Shown: positions 11,521 to 22,700 of the stretch, in pieces
Position numbering within the stretch: position 1 is the first letter of the stretch
How the letters are laid out: the number at the start of each line of letters is the position of its first letter
NCBI RefSeq assembly: GCF_024679095.1
Contig: NC_066517.1
Span: 17,313,600 to 17,377,599 of the forward strand
DNA: 64,000 nucleotides
Direction of reading: 5' to 3'
DNA from: Eriocheir sinensis
Lineage: Eukaryota; Arthropoda; Malacostraca; Decapoda; Varunidae
Notes under the pieces: model-generated
Databases searched by the model: none
What the model was told of the DNA's origin: nothing
The model's input: only the letters and a program-made list of their open reading frames with translations
Program-made: the position numbers and the translations under genes

Positions 11521-13271
11521 AACGAGGTGGGTGAGTGAGTGGGTTGGTGGGGGGTGTGGAAAGAGAGGGGGGGGATGGGGAGGGATTTCGGTGGGTGGGT
11601 GGTATTGGTTGGGAGGGAAGGAGGAGAGAAGGGGCATGGAGGTTTGCAGTGGGGGTAGGTCTTTAATAACTACCCTCCCGCTCACCTCCCTCCCCTCCTA
11701 CCAGTAATAGCTACCTCCCTACCTACCAGCCTGCCTACGAACCTCCCTCGCTCCCTGGCTCTCTCCCACCATACCTGCCTGCCATCCTACCCGCCCACTT
11801 GCGAACCTGCAACACACCTCCCTCAAAACACACTGACTGGCACACACAAAACACAAGACTGAGTCCCTCAAAACACACTGACTGCCACACACAAACACAA
11901 GACTGAGTCCACTAAAAACACACTCACTGGCACACACAAAACACAAGATTCAGTCACCTCAAATAACCCAAAACGAGGTGGGTGGGTGAGTGGGTTGGTG
12001 GGGGTGTGGAAGGAGAGGGGGAAGGGGGGGAGGGGGGGGAATTCGGTGGGTGGGTGGTATTGGTTGGGAGGGAAGGAGGAGAGAAGGGGCATGGAGGTTT
12101 GCAGTGGGGGTAGGTCTTTAATAACTACCCTCCCGCTCACCTCCCTCCCTCCCCTCCTACCAGTAATAGCTACCTCCCTACTTACCAGCCTGCCTACCAA
12201 CCTCCCTCGCTCCCTGGCTCTCTCCCACCATGCCTGCCTGCCATCCTACCCGCCCACTTGCGAACCTGCAACACACCTCCCTCAAAACACACTGACTGGC
12301 ACACACAAAACACAAGACTGAGTCCCTCAAAACACACTGACTGGCACACACAAAACACAAGACTGAGTCCCTCAAAACACACTGTCTGCCACACACAAAC
12401 ACAAGACTGAGTCCACTAAAAACACACTCACTGGCACACACAAAACACAAGATTCAGTCACCTCAAATAACCCAAAACGAGGTGGGTGGGTGAGTGGGTT
12501 GGTGGGGGTGTGGAAGGAGAGGGGGAACGGGGGGAGGGGGGGGAATTCGGTGGGTGGGTGGTATTGGTTGGGAGGCAAGGAGGAGAGAAGGGGCATGGAG
12601 GTTTGCAGTGGGGGTAGGTCTTTAATAACTACCCTCCCGCTCACCTCCCTCCCTCCCCTCCTACCAGTAATAGCTACCTCCCTACCTACCAGCCTGCCTA
12701 CCAACCTCCCTCCCTCCCTGCCTCACTCCCACCACGCCTGCCTGCCATCCTACCCGCCCACTTGCGAACCTGCAACACACCTCCCCCAAAACACAGTGAC
12801 TGGCACACACAAAACACAAGACTGAGTCCCTCAAAACACACTGACTGCCACACACAAAACACAAGACTGAGTCCCTCAAAACACACTGACTGGCACACAC
12901 AAAACACAAGACTGAGTCCATTAAAAACACACTGACTGGCACACACAAAACACAAGACTGAGTCCCTCAAAACACACTGACTGCCACACACAAAACACAA
13001 GACTGAGTCCATTAAAAACACTGACTGGCACATACAAAACACAAGACCGAGTCCCTCAAAACACACTGACTGCCACACACAAAACACAAGACTGAGTCCC
13101 TCAAAACACACTGACTGGCACACACAAAACACAAGACTGAGTCCACTAAAAACACACTGACTACCACACACAAAACACAAGACTGAGTCCATTAAAAACA
13201 CACTGACTGCCACACAAAAACAAAAGACTGAGTCCATTAAAAACACACTGACTGGCACACACAAAACACAA
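11521..13271 (+). repeat. ~500-bp higher-order repeat: G-rich segment plus 45-bp satellite
   Basis: The G-rich segments start near 11,521, 11,973 and 12,478, with the phrases CGAGGTGGGTGGGTGAGTGG and GTAGGTCTTTAATAACTACC. Each is followed by 45-bp units containing GACTGAGTCCCTCAAAACAC and ACTGACTGGCACACAC: about 3 at 11,836-11,957, about 4 at 12,287-12,462 and about 11 at 12,783-13,271. The increasing copy number suggests array growth by unequal exchange. Confidence 0.9.
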
Positions 13272-13272
13272 T

Positions 13273-16200
13273 GGGCATGTTTCTATCGCGGGGTCCGAAG
13301 AGGAGGAGGCTGCTGGCCCTGGCCCAGTCGAGGAGCAGGCCGGCGACACCTTCGCGGAAGGGGCCTCCTCCACTGCCCCCTCGTCCCGAGACATTGCGTT
13401 AGTTAGGCGCCCGTGAACAATGCGCCCGAAAACACGACGAAACACGTAAACGATGCGAAACACGTAAACGATACGAAACACGTAAACAGTGCGAAACACG
13501 TAAGCGATGCGAAACACGTGAACAATGCGAAACACGTAAGCGATGCGAAACACGTAAGCGATGCGAAACACGTAAACGATACGAAACACGTGAACAATGC
13601 GAAACACGTAAGCGATGCGAAACACGTAAGCGATGCGAAACACGTAAACGATGCGAAACACGTAAGCGATGCGAAACACGTAAGCGATGCGAAACACGTA
13701 AGCGATGCGAAACGCGTAAACGATGCGAAACACGTAAGCGATGCGAAACACGTAAGCGATGCGAAACACGTAAACGATGCGAAACACGTAAACGATGCGA
13801 AACACGTAAGCGATGCGAAACACGTTAGCGATGCGAAACACGTAAGCGATGCGAAACACATAAACGATGCGAAACACGTGAACAATGCGAAACACGTAAG
13901 CGATGCGAAACACATAAGCGATGCGAAACACATAAGCGATGCGAAACACATAAGCGATGCGAAACACGTGAACAGTGCGAAAAACGTAAGCGATGCGAAA
14001 CACGTAAGCGATGCGAAACACGTAAGCGATGCGAAACACATAAGCGATGCGAAACACGTAAGCGATGCGAAGTACGTGAACAATGCGAAACACGTAAGCG
14101 ATGCGAAAAACGTAAGCGATGCGAAACACATAAGCGATGCGAAACACGTAAGCGATGCGAAACACATAAGCGATGCGAAACACATAAGCGATGCGAAACA
14201 CGTGAACAGTGCGAAAAACGTAAGCGATGCGAAACACATAAGCGATGCGAAACACAAAGCGATGCGAAACACGTAAGCGATGCGAAGTACGTGAACAATG
14301 CGAAACACGTAAGCGATGCGAAACATGTGAACAATGCGAAACACATAAGCGATGCGAAACACGTAAGCGATGCGAAACACATAAGCGATGCGAAACATGT
14401 GAACAATGCGAAACACATAAGCGATGCGAAATACGTGAACAATGCGAAACACGTAAGCGATGCGAAACACATAAGCGATGCGAAATACGTGAACAATGCG
14501 AAACACGCAAGCGATGCGAAACACGTAAGCGACGCGAAACACATAAGCGATGCGAAACACGTTAGCGATGCGTAACACATAAGCGATGCGAAACACGTAA
14601 GCGATGTGAAATACGTGAACAATGCGAAACACGTAAGCGATGCGAAACACGTAAGCGATGCGAAACACGTAAGCGATGCGAAATACGTGAACAATGCGAA
14701 ACACGTAAGCGATGCGAAACACATAAGCGATGCGAAACACGTAAGCGATGCGAAATACGTGAACAGTGCGAAACACATAAGCGATGCGAAACACATAAGC
14801 GATGCGAAACACATAAGCGATGCGAAACACGTAAGCGATGCGAAATACGTGAACAATCCGAAACACGTAAGCGATGCGAAACACATAAGCGATGCGAAAC
14901 ACATCAGCGATGCGAAACACGTAAGCGATGCGAAACACGTGAACTATTCGAAACACGTAAGCGATGCGAAACACATAAGCGATGCGAAATACGTGAACAA
15001 TGCGAAACACGTAAGCGACGCGAAACACATAAGCGATGCGAAACACGTGAACAATGCGAAACACGTAAGCGACGCGAAACACATAAGCGATGCGAAATAC
15101 GTGAACAATGCTAAACACGTAAGCGATGCGAAACACGTAAGCGATGCGAAATACGTGAACAATGCGAAACACGTAAGCGATGCGAAACACGTAAGCGATG
15201 CGAAACACGTAAGCGATGCGAAATACGTGAACAATGCGAAACACGTAAGCGATGCGAAACACATAAGCGATGCGAAATACGTGAACAATGCGAAACACGT
15301 AAGCGATGCGAAATACGTAAGCGATGCGAAACACGTAAGCGATGCGAAACACGTGAACAATGCGAAACACGTAAGCGATGCGAAATACGTGAACAATGCG
15401 AAACACGTAAGCGATGCGAAATACGTAAGCGATGCGAAACACGTAAGCGATGCGAAATACGTAAGCGATGCGAAATACGTGAACAATGCGAAACACGTAA
15501 GCGATGCGAAACACGTAAGCGATGCGAAATACGTGAACAATGCGAAACACGTAAGCGATGCGAAATACGTAAGCGATGCGAAACACGTAAGCGATGCGAA
15601 ACACGTGAACAATTCGAAACATGTAAGCGATGCGAAACACATAAGCGATGCGAAACACATAAGCGATGCGAAACACGTAAGCGATGCGAAACACGTAAGC
15701 GATGCGAAACACGTGAACAATTCGAAACACGTAAGCGATGCGAAACACATAAGCGATGCGAAACACGTAAGCGATGCAAAATACGTGAACAATGCGAAAC
15801 ACGTAAGCGATGCGAAATACGTGAACAATGCGAAACACGTAAGCGATGCGAAATACGTGAACAATGCGAAACACGTAAGCGATGCGAAACACGTAAGCGA
15901 TGCGAAATATGTGAACAATGCGAAACACGTAAGCGATGCGAAACACGTAAGCGATGCGAAATACGTGAACAATGCGAAACACGTAAGCGATGCGAAACAC
16001 GTAAGCGATGCGAAACACGTGAACAATTCGAAACACGTAAGCGATGCGAAACACATAAGCGATGCGAAACACGTGAACAATGCGAAACACGTAAACGATG
16101 CGAAACACATAAGCGATGCGAAACACGTGAACAATGCGAAACACGTAAGCGATGCGAAACACATAAGCGATGCGAAACACGTGAACAATTCGAAACACGT

Positions 16201-16920
16201 TAGCGATGCGAAACACGTAAGCGATGCGAAGCACGCGAACAAAGCGCCCTTAAACAAGATAAACTCGTAAAGTAGAGGACTCAGCCCAAAACCACAAGAC
16301 TCGGTACACAAAACACAAGACTCAGTCACCTCAAATAACCCAAAACGAGGTGGGTGGGTGAGTGAGTTGGTGGGGTGTGTGGAAGGAGAGGGGGGAGGGG
16401 GGGGGATTTCGGTGGGGGGGTATTGGTTGGGGGGGAAGGAGGAGAGAAGGGTCATTGAGGTTTGCAGTGGGGGTAGGTCTTTAATAACTACCCTCCCGCT
16501 CACCTCCCTCCCTCCCCTCCTACCAGTAATAGCTACCTCCCTACCTACCAGCCTGCCTACCAACCTCCCTCGCTCCCTGGCTCTCTCCCACCACGCCTTC
16601 CTGCCATCCTACCCGCCCACTTGCGAACCTGCAACACACCTCCCGCAAAACACACTGACTGGCACACACAAAACAGAAGACTGAGTCCCTCAAAACACAC
16701 TGACTGGCACACACACAACAGAAGACTGAGTCCACTAAAAACACACTGACTGCCACACACAAAACGAGTCCACTAAAAACACACTGACTGGCACACAAAA
16801 ACAAAAAACAAAAACTGACTGGCACACACAATACACAAGACTGAGTCCATTAAAAACACACTGACTGGCACACACAAAACACAAGACTGAATCCATCAAA
16901 AACACACTGACTGCTAATAA
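13273..16920 (+). repeat. nested satellite block, unit B
   Basis: Same order as unit A: GC-rich lead (13,273-13,428), 18-bp satellite (13,429-16,240), exit (16,241-16,285), a trace of the 21-bp satellite, one G-rich segment (16,346-16,647) and about six 45-bp units (16,648-16,915). The 18-bp satellite has expanded greatly compared with unit A. Confidence 0.9.
13429..16240 (+). repeat. 18-bp satellite, ~155 copies
   Basis: The consensus GTAAGCGATGCGAAACAC carries three CpG per unit. The main variants are ATAAGCGATGCGAAACAC, GTGAACAATGCGAAACAC and units ending GCGAAATAC. Runs of two or three variant types recur in order (36-54 bp higher-order units), especially after 14,600. The unit length keeps all frames without stops open on both strands, giving spurious frames of several hundred codons; I do not annotate them as genes. 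Confidence 0.95.
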
Positions 16921-18480
16921 ACCCGGGTGGCTGTGAGAAATCTAAAACTGTAGAGGGCAGCGAAATAAATCAGTAGGAGTGCAGCACGGATGAGAGCTTG
17001 CCAGTACGACGTAAAAGAAATGTAGTAGAGGAAGGCTGTTTTGAGTATCACGTGTGGCATGGGCGTGATGGCTTGGAATGAGAATGAGATATAAAAGTTG
17101 AGAGTGGGACAAAATAGAGTAGAAGAATGGCACTGAATGCACTAAAGTACGTAGCAACAGAAGCCTTGAGATATGATTTTGGGATGCGACTCGTTTTGGG
17201 AAAGACAGCCCGAGCTTTTAGGGTTGGAAACGAATGGACGCTGCAAGATTAGAGCGATTGATATATCTCTTCAAGTTAAGGAGAAGCAGATGGAGGGGCA
17301 TTAGTTAAGATGGTAGATGGAGTGGCTTGTTGGTTAGGTGAGTGCATCAAATTATCCCATGCTGGCGATATCCACCCACGAATCTTTCCTTGCTTTCCCT
17401 TCATCAAGTTTCCTGTGCCTCTCACCGGCTATCCTTTCCTGATCCACCTCCAATCCTCGTTACCCACCATTCAGCCTTCACTTTTTTCTATGATTTTCAT
17501 CTGTTCTTTTGTTGTTGTTGTTTTACAGGGTGTGACAAAACGCAAAATACCACTAAATGTTCTTCTATGGTGTTTGGTGTTGATACAGAAGGTAAGCAAT
17601 TTGAGGAATAGAAGTTTTTTTTTTCGCAGGAAATCTTCAGGAAATCTCTTCAGGTGCCGAATATAAAATCTGACCGTAAAGGAGTGAACAATTTGGTTTC
17701 GATGCTTACAAAGGCACTGTGTTCGAGAGTGGGGGTGGCCCATCTCCTGGAAAAGACCTTACTGGCCCTTCTTCTTCTTCTTCTTCTTCCTCTTTTGACC
17801 TGTAACGCTTTGTATCGCTTCTTTGGTCCTCCTCCTTTCGTTCCTCTTTTCTTCTTATTCACACACTTTCCTTTTCAATAGAACGTAACTTTCCTCACTA
17901 ATACGTTATGGCATTATAATTTTCTGTTTGTTGCTGCAATCACTTATTTTCCTTCATTGTTTTTATGTGCACTTATTTAATATTCTTCCTTGTTGTGTAC
18001 CTGCAACAATAAATTATCAATCAATCAATCAATATTATTCCCTGCTTCTCTTTTGTGCTCCGTAGGTAGGACAGAGTTTGTTTTGGTGTCGCCGTTGCAA
18101 AGAAGGAAAACACTCCTCCTCGTGTGCCCCGTGCCAGGCTGCTCTCTGTGGTGTTTGTTGCAGTCTGATTCCTCGATCCCTCAATGCTTAGGTCAAGACT
18201 GAAGGATACATGAGGTGAGAATGTGTGGTGTGCTCCCTTGTGTCGTGTAAAGGGTGAGAAGATGCTTTGTACTTGTTCACCGCCCCATAACGTGCACTGG
18301 GTATGTCCTTCACCTCCAGGCTGACGATTCTGAGGCCCCAAGGGCTCCATGCGCCGAAAGCACTAATTACGCCTTCATGTTATAGTTAGGGGGCAAAATG
18401 TATGGGTAAATGACTGGCTGACCGCGTGGTATATTGTTTGGGCAAATCACGATCACAATGTAACCGTTTTCCGTCTGGGT
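16921..18480. other. no supported gene
   Basis: The sequence contains a CTT run near 17,768-17,790 and an AATC run near 18,013-18,034. Open frames are under 120 codons without recognised motifs. Confidence 0.4.
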
Positions 18481-18490
18481 GATGGTCAAA

Positions 18491-18862
18491 ATTTGTGGTA
18501 AATCTTAGGAATAGCGGCTCCTAGCGGGTGCGCGTTTAGGGCACGGTGTGGTGGTAATTACAACATTTCTAGCACGTACGACGGGGTTTTGACAAGCGGA
18601 CAGGCGTGTTTATGGTACAAGGGGTGTATTTTTCCGCGCAGGCTCTTCCCTTTCTTCACCCCGGAGCTTGCAGTCTCATTGCCCAACGACTTGGAAGAAA
18701 TCGTGAGGCCAGCGTGGAAAAATACACCCCTTGTGACATAAACACGGCTGTCCGCTTGTCAAAACCCCGTCGTACGTGCTAGAAATGTTGTACTTACTAC
18801 CACACCGTGCCCTAAACGTGCACCCGCTAGGAGCCGCTATTCTTAAGATTTACCTAATTTGT
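18491..18862. mobile_element. long foldback (palindromic) element
   Basis: The left arm (18,491-18,641) and right arm (18,714-18,862) are reverse complements over about 150 bp, sharing GCGGCTCCTAGCGGGTGC, GCACGTACGACGGGGTTTTG and ACAAGGGGTGTATTTTTCC. The spacer is about 72 bp. Identity is high, with scattered mismatches. No transposase is present. A foldback-type MITE or a recent inverted duplication would both fit. Confidence 0.85.
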
Positions 18863-18914
18863 ATTTTCCTGGAGATGCGCTCCTTAAACGCACTGTACAT
18901 CACTTATATGAAGC

Positions 18915-19640
18915 AGAGTATGAACTGGGGGATTATTCACGAGAGGGTAGCCTACTAATTTTGAGACATTGACTGGTTATTTCTGGACAAAATATGGTGC
19001 TGTATAATATGGAGACTTTTTCCAGAAATCACTAAATGACTGAGTTTTCAATGCCTTTTTGTGCACCCACTGTCACAGCCTCAATATAACTCACAGAGAG
19101 GTTCTACTTCCCCACTGTTTCTATATTTCACTCACTGCTCACAAAGATCAAAAGTGGACAAATTAGAACAAAACCAGGCAAATTCATATTTTTCTTGCTG
19201 GGTATTTCCCCATTGCACATGCATATTGAACAGCAGAGCAACTTATTTTTGTGAGGAGGTATTTTTCGCATAGTAGACCGCCACCGCCATGTCCCGTCCT
19301 GCGTTGCGTATTTCTGCTGCCCCAAACTGTGTGCCGAATAAATTTAAACCAACCGAACCGAATGGGGGGCCTCACCCCCCTCAACCTCCCTTCCATTTGC
19401 AACGGAAAACCAATACGGCAGTGTGTTGTATGGACTCAAAATACTTCATATAGCACCAAGGTGTTCTTTGCTGTGAGATGGATGACGTTCTAGAATACCG
19501 ATGGGGCTTCCCCCCCTAGACCCCCTTTTTTTTCTGGAAGTCACTTGTTACTGCACTGCATTCAGGGACCATAAAAGAATCCATGTTATAAGTATTAACT
19601 TCGTCAGAGGAGGCTACCCTCTCGTGAATATTACCCATGA
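18915..19640. repeat. inverted repeat pair around ~680 bp
   Basis: GATTATTCACGAGAGGGTAG at about 18,930 is matched in reverse complement by GGCTACCCTCTCGTGAAT at about 19,610. The similarity extends weakly for about 50 bp. It may mark the ends of a decayed DNA transposon upstream of DDX10. Confidence 0.45.
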
Positions 19641-19715
19641 ACTGTTCCATAATCAAATATTCATGTTCATCATATAATTTTTTTCTTCAGATAAATTTTG
19701 CTGAAGGCAGTCACC

Positions 19716-22700
19716 ATGAAGAAAAAACACAACGCTTTTAACAAACATGGCCCAAGGAAATCAAAGGTTCAGAAGTTTAGGCGAAAGAAGAAGGGTGACT
19801 TGGAGAAGCAGGAGATCACACTGCTGGAGGCAAGCAAAGCCAAGGTGAGGCCCTGAACACTGTATTATCTGCTTACAAAATACAGATTATAACAATTTCC
19901 ATTCTACAGTTGTACATATTTTTTAGCATGTCTTTCCATATTTTTGCCTGTTCTTTTCTGGGATTATGGTAATAATGATATAAAGAGAAGAAAATGCTCC
20001 CTGCCTCAATATTATTTTCTCCAGCTTGATGGCATGAACCCTGAAGAGATTGAGAGTTTTGCTGTCCTCCCATTAAGCAAGAAAACTCTGAAGGGTCTCC
20101 GGGAAGCCAAGTTCACTGTGCCCACCAAGGTGCAGCGACAGTCACTCGTGTTTTCTCTGCAAGGGCTGGATGTAGTGGCTGCTGCAAAGACTGGCTCGGG
20201 GAAAACACTTGCCTTCATCATACCGGTCAGTAAAGCTGTTTGTGTTTTCAGTAACAAATTGTATCATTGTTAACTGCTTTTAGAATCTTCTGTAAATTAT
20301 ATGAGTCATTGGAAGAAAATCATCAACTATCATTGACAGAATATCTCGTAATACATCACATTAATGCTCTGAAAATCTGTAACTGTGCATTGACTGTAAC
20401 CTTGATTTCTCTTTTCTACATTGTACTGTGGCATAATAAATCTTTCTCAACCTTTGTACAGCTGCTGGAAGTGTTGTACAATAAGCAGTGGACTCAGTTG
20501 GATGGTCTCGGTGCACTGGTCATCACCCCGACCCGGGAGCTGGCCTACCAGATATTTGAGGTGCTGAACAAGGTGGGCAAGGACCATGACTTCTCGGCTG
20601 GCCTCGTCATTGGTGAGTTTGTCCTTTCATTCTCTTTGTCTCTCTGTGACCTTCTGTCTGTCTGTCTATCTATCTGTCTCCACATCCTTTTTCTACTCTT
20701 TCCCTTGTCTTTCCAGTTATATATGTGAAGAAGAGAAGAATATGATCACTGTCTGCATCAGTTTATACATAAGTGTTTGCCTCTCTCTCTCACAGGGGGG
20801 AAGGACCTGAAGTATGAATGGAATCGCATCAGCTCCTGCAACATCATGATCTGCACGCCGGGTCGTCTCCTGCAACACATGACTGAGAACGCCGAGTTTG
20901 TCATCGATAACGTTCAGGTGATGCCCCTTAAATAACCTTTCTGCGTCAGTCATTCCCATCATTATCATCATCATGAACTCTAAATAAGGGATTTAAAAGA
21001 TCGATACTATAGAATTAGCAATTCAATCATTTGGCTACACAAGAAAACAAGAAGATTCCCATTAAGACGGGTGTTTTGCAAGGTGATGCCATTGCTCCGA
21101 AATCCATTGCAGCTTGCTTATATGTAAAAAAAAGAAAAATTGACCTCAGGCATAAAGACCTCAGGGATGTTGGAAAATATCTACAGATAAAAAAATAATT
21201 AAAGACATAAGAGTTAAACACTGAGAAACTAATTATAAAACATTTCCAGCATAATAAAGTAGTATGTTTAGTGCAAACACACCAAACAGAATTCCTAATC
21301 CCTTCACAGATGCTCGTTCTGGACGAGGCTGACCAGTGCCTCTCCATGGGTTTTGCTGACACCATGAACTGCATCCTGGAGGAGCTTCCTTCAGAGAGAC
21401 AGACTTTGCTCTTCTCTGCCACACAAACCAGGTGAGGACAAAGGCAGGGAACTGTAGGTGGGACAGGGAGTCATATCTTTGGTGTACATTTTAGGAGAAA
21501 GTTCCGTTTCCTCTTATTCTTGGAAATCTTCCTTTTGTTTCAAACATATACTATAATGATCATTGAATATTTGCCATCGTAATGATTCATTTTCTTGCAT
21601 TGTCTTAGAGATGTCAAAGACCTGATCCGTGCTGGCTGCAACAACCCAGTGTTCTGCTCAGTCCACGAGCACTCCAAGACCTGCACACCCAAGGGTTTGC
21701 AGGAGAGCTACGTCCTGTGCAGCATCCAGGACAAGTTCACTTTCCTCTGGTCCTTCATCAGGCACCACCGCAAGCATAAAATCCTGGTGTTTCTGGCAAC
21801 ATGCAAGCAGGTAATGTTTGTGTTTAAGCTTAAGTATTATGCTGCAGTAGCAGTAATATGACGCAATTAGATATGTCATTGGTGGCAGAACCATTACCTT
21901 GGTGGGGAATTAACTCCTGGGAGTTCTGGCAATGAGGCAGAAATTGAATACAAAAAGAACTGAGACAAAATAGTTTGCAGTATTGCATGGAATTCATTAG
22001 GAATAAAGTGAAGGCAATATAAAGTCATAACATGTCACCAAACAGAGAGTAACAGGGATGCTGTCCCCAGGTCCAGTACTACTATGACATGCTGTGCAAG
22101 CTTCATCCAGGCCTCTCCGTGATGGGGCTTCATGGCTCCATGCACCAGCTGCGTCGCATGGCTGTTTATGATGAGTTTTGCCAGAAAAGAAATGCTGTGC
22201 TCATCGCCACAGATGTTGCAGCACGTGGATTGGGTAAGGAATCGTTCATGCTTGTTTTTCGTTATATTTATCATCCAAAATCACAAATCATGAAAACACC
22301 TCTCCTCTTTAGCAAGATGTTATAGAGCATTGTTATCACCAGACATCCCTGCTGTGGACTGGGTGGTTCAGGTGGACTGCCCTGAAGACATCACCACCTA
22401 CATCCACCGTGTGGGGAGGACGGCGCGCTACTCCAAGAGTGGCGAGGCCATCCTGCTCCTCACACCCTCAGAGGAGCCGGCCATGCTGGACTGCCTCAAG
22501 GCCAAGAACATTCCCATTGAGAAGATTGAGTGAGTGATGCCTTCCTGTTGATACTGCTGTCATAGGTAGTTTAAGGAGCATTTAGGTAATATGTCGGGGT
22601 CTGTCTACGTAGATTGTCATTCCACAGTATAGAGAGAAGAACTGGAATTGATTAAATAGTCTCCCCTCTAATAGTATTTCCTCTAAGCTGCTGTTTTTCT

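Larger units (their letters stand above)
10626..13272 (+). repeat. nested satellite block, unit A
   Basis: In order: a ~150-bp GC-rich lead (10,626-10,776), a short 18-bp satellite (10,777-10,950), an exit segment (to about 10,985), a 21-bp satellite (10,986-11,520), then three rounds of a ~310-bp G-rich segment followed by a ~45-bp satellite. Unit B at 13,273-16,920 repeats the same order with different copy numbers. Lead and exit segments of the two units are almost identical, which supports segmental duplication. Confidence 0.9.

Noticed and set aside
13403..16234. Minus-strand open frame of 943 codons and plus-strand frame of 554 codons
   Set aside because: Both consist only of six-residue repeats from the 18-bp satellite and exist because 18 is divisible by three; no splice, start or domain evidence.
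13429..16240. Resemblance to a CRISPR array (regular short repeats)
   Set aside because: There are no unique spacers, the units are directly abutting and the context is a eukaryotic genome.
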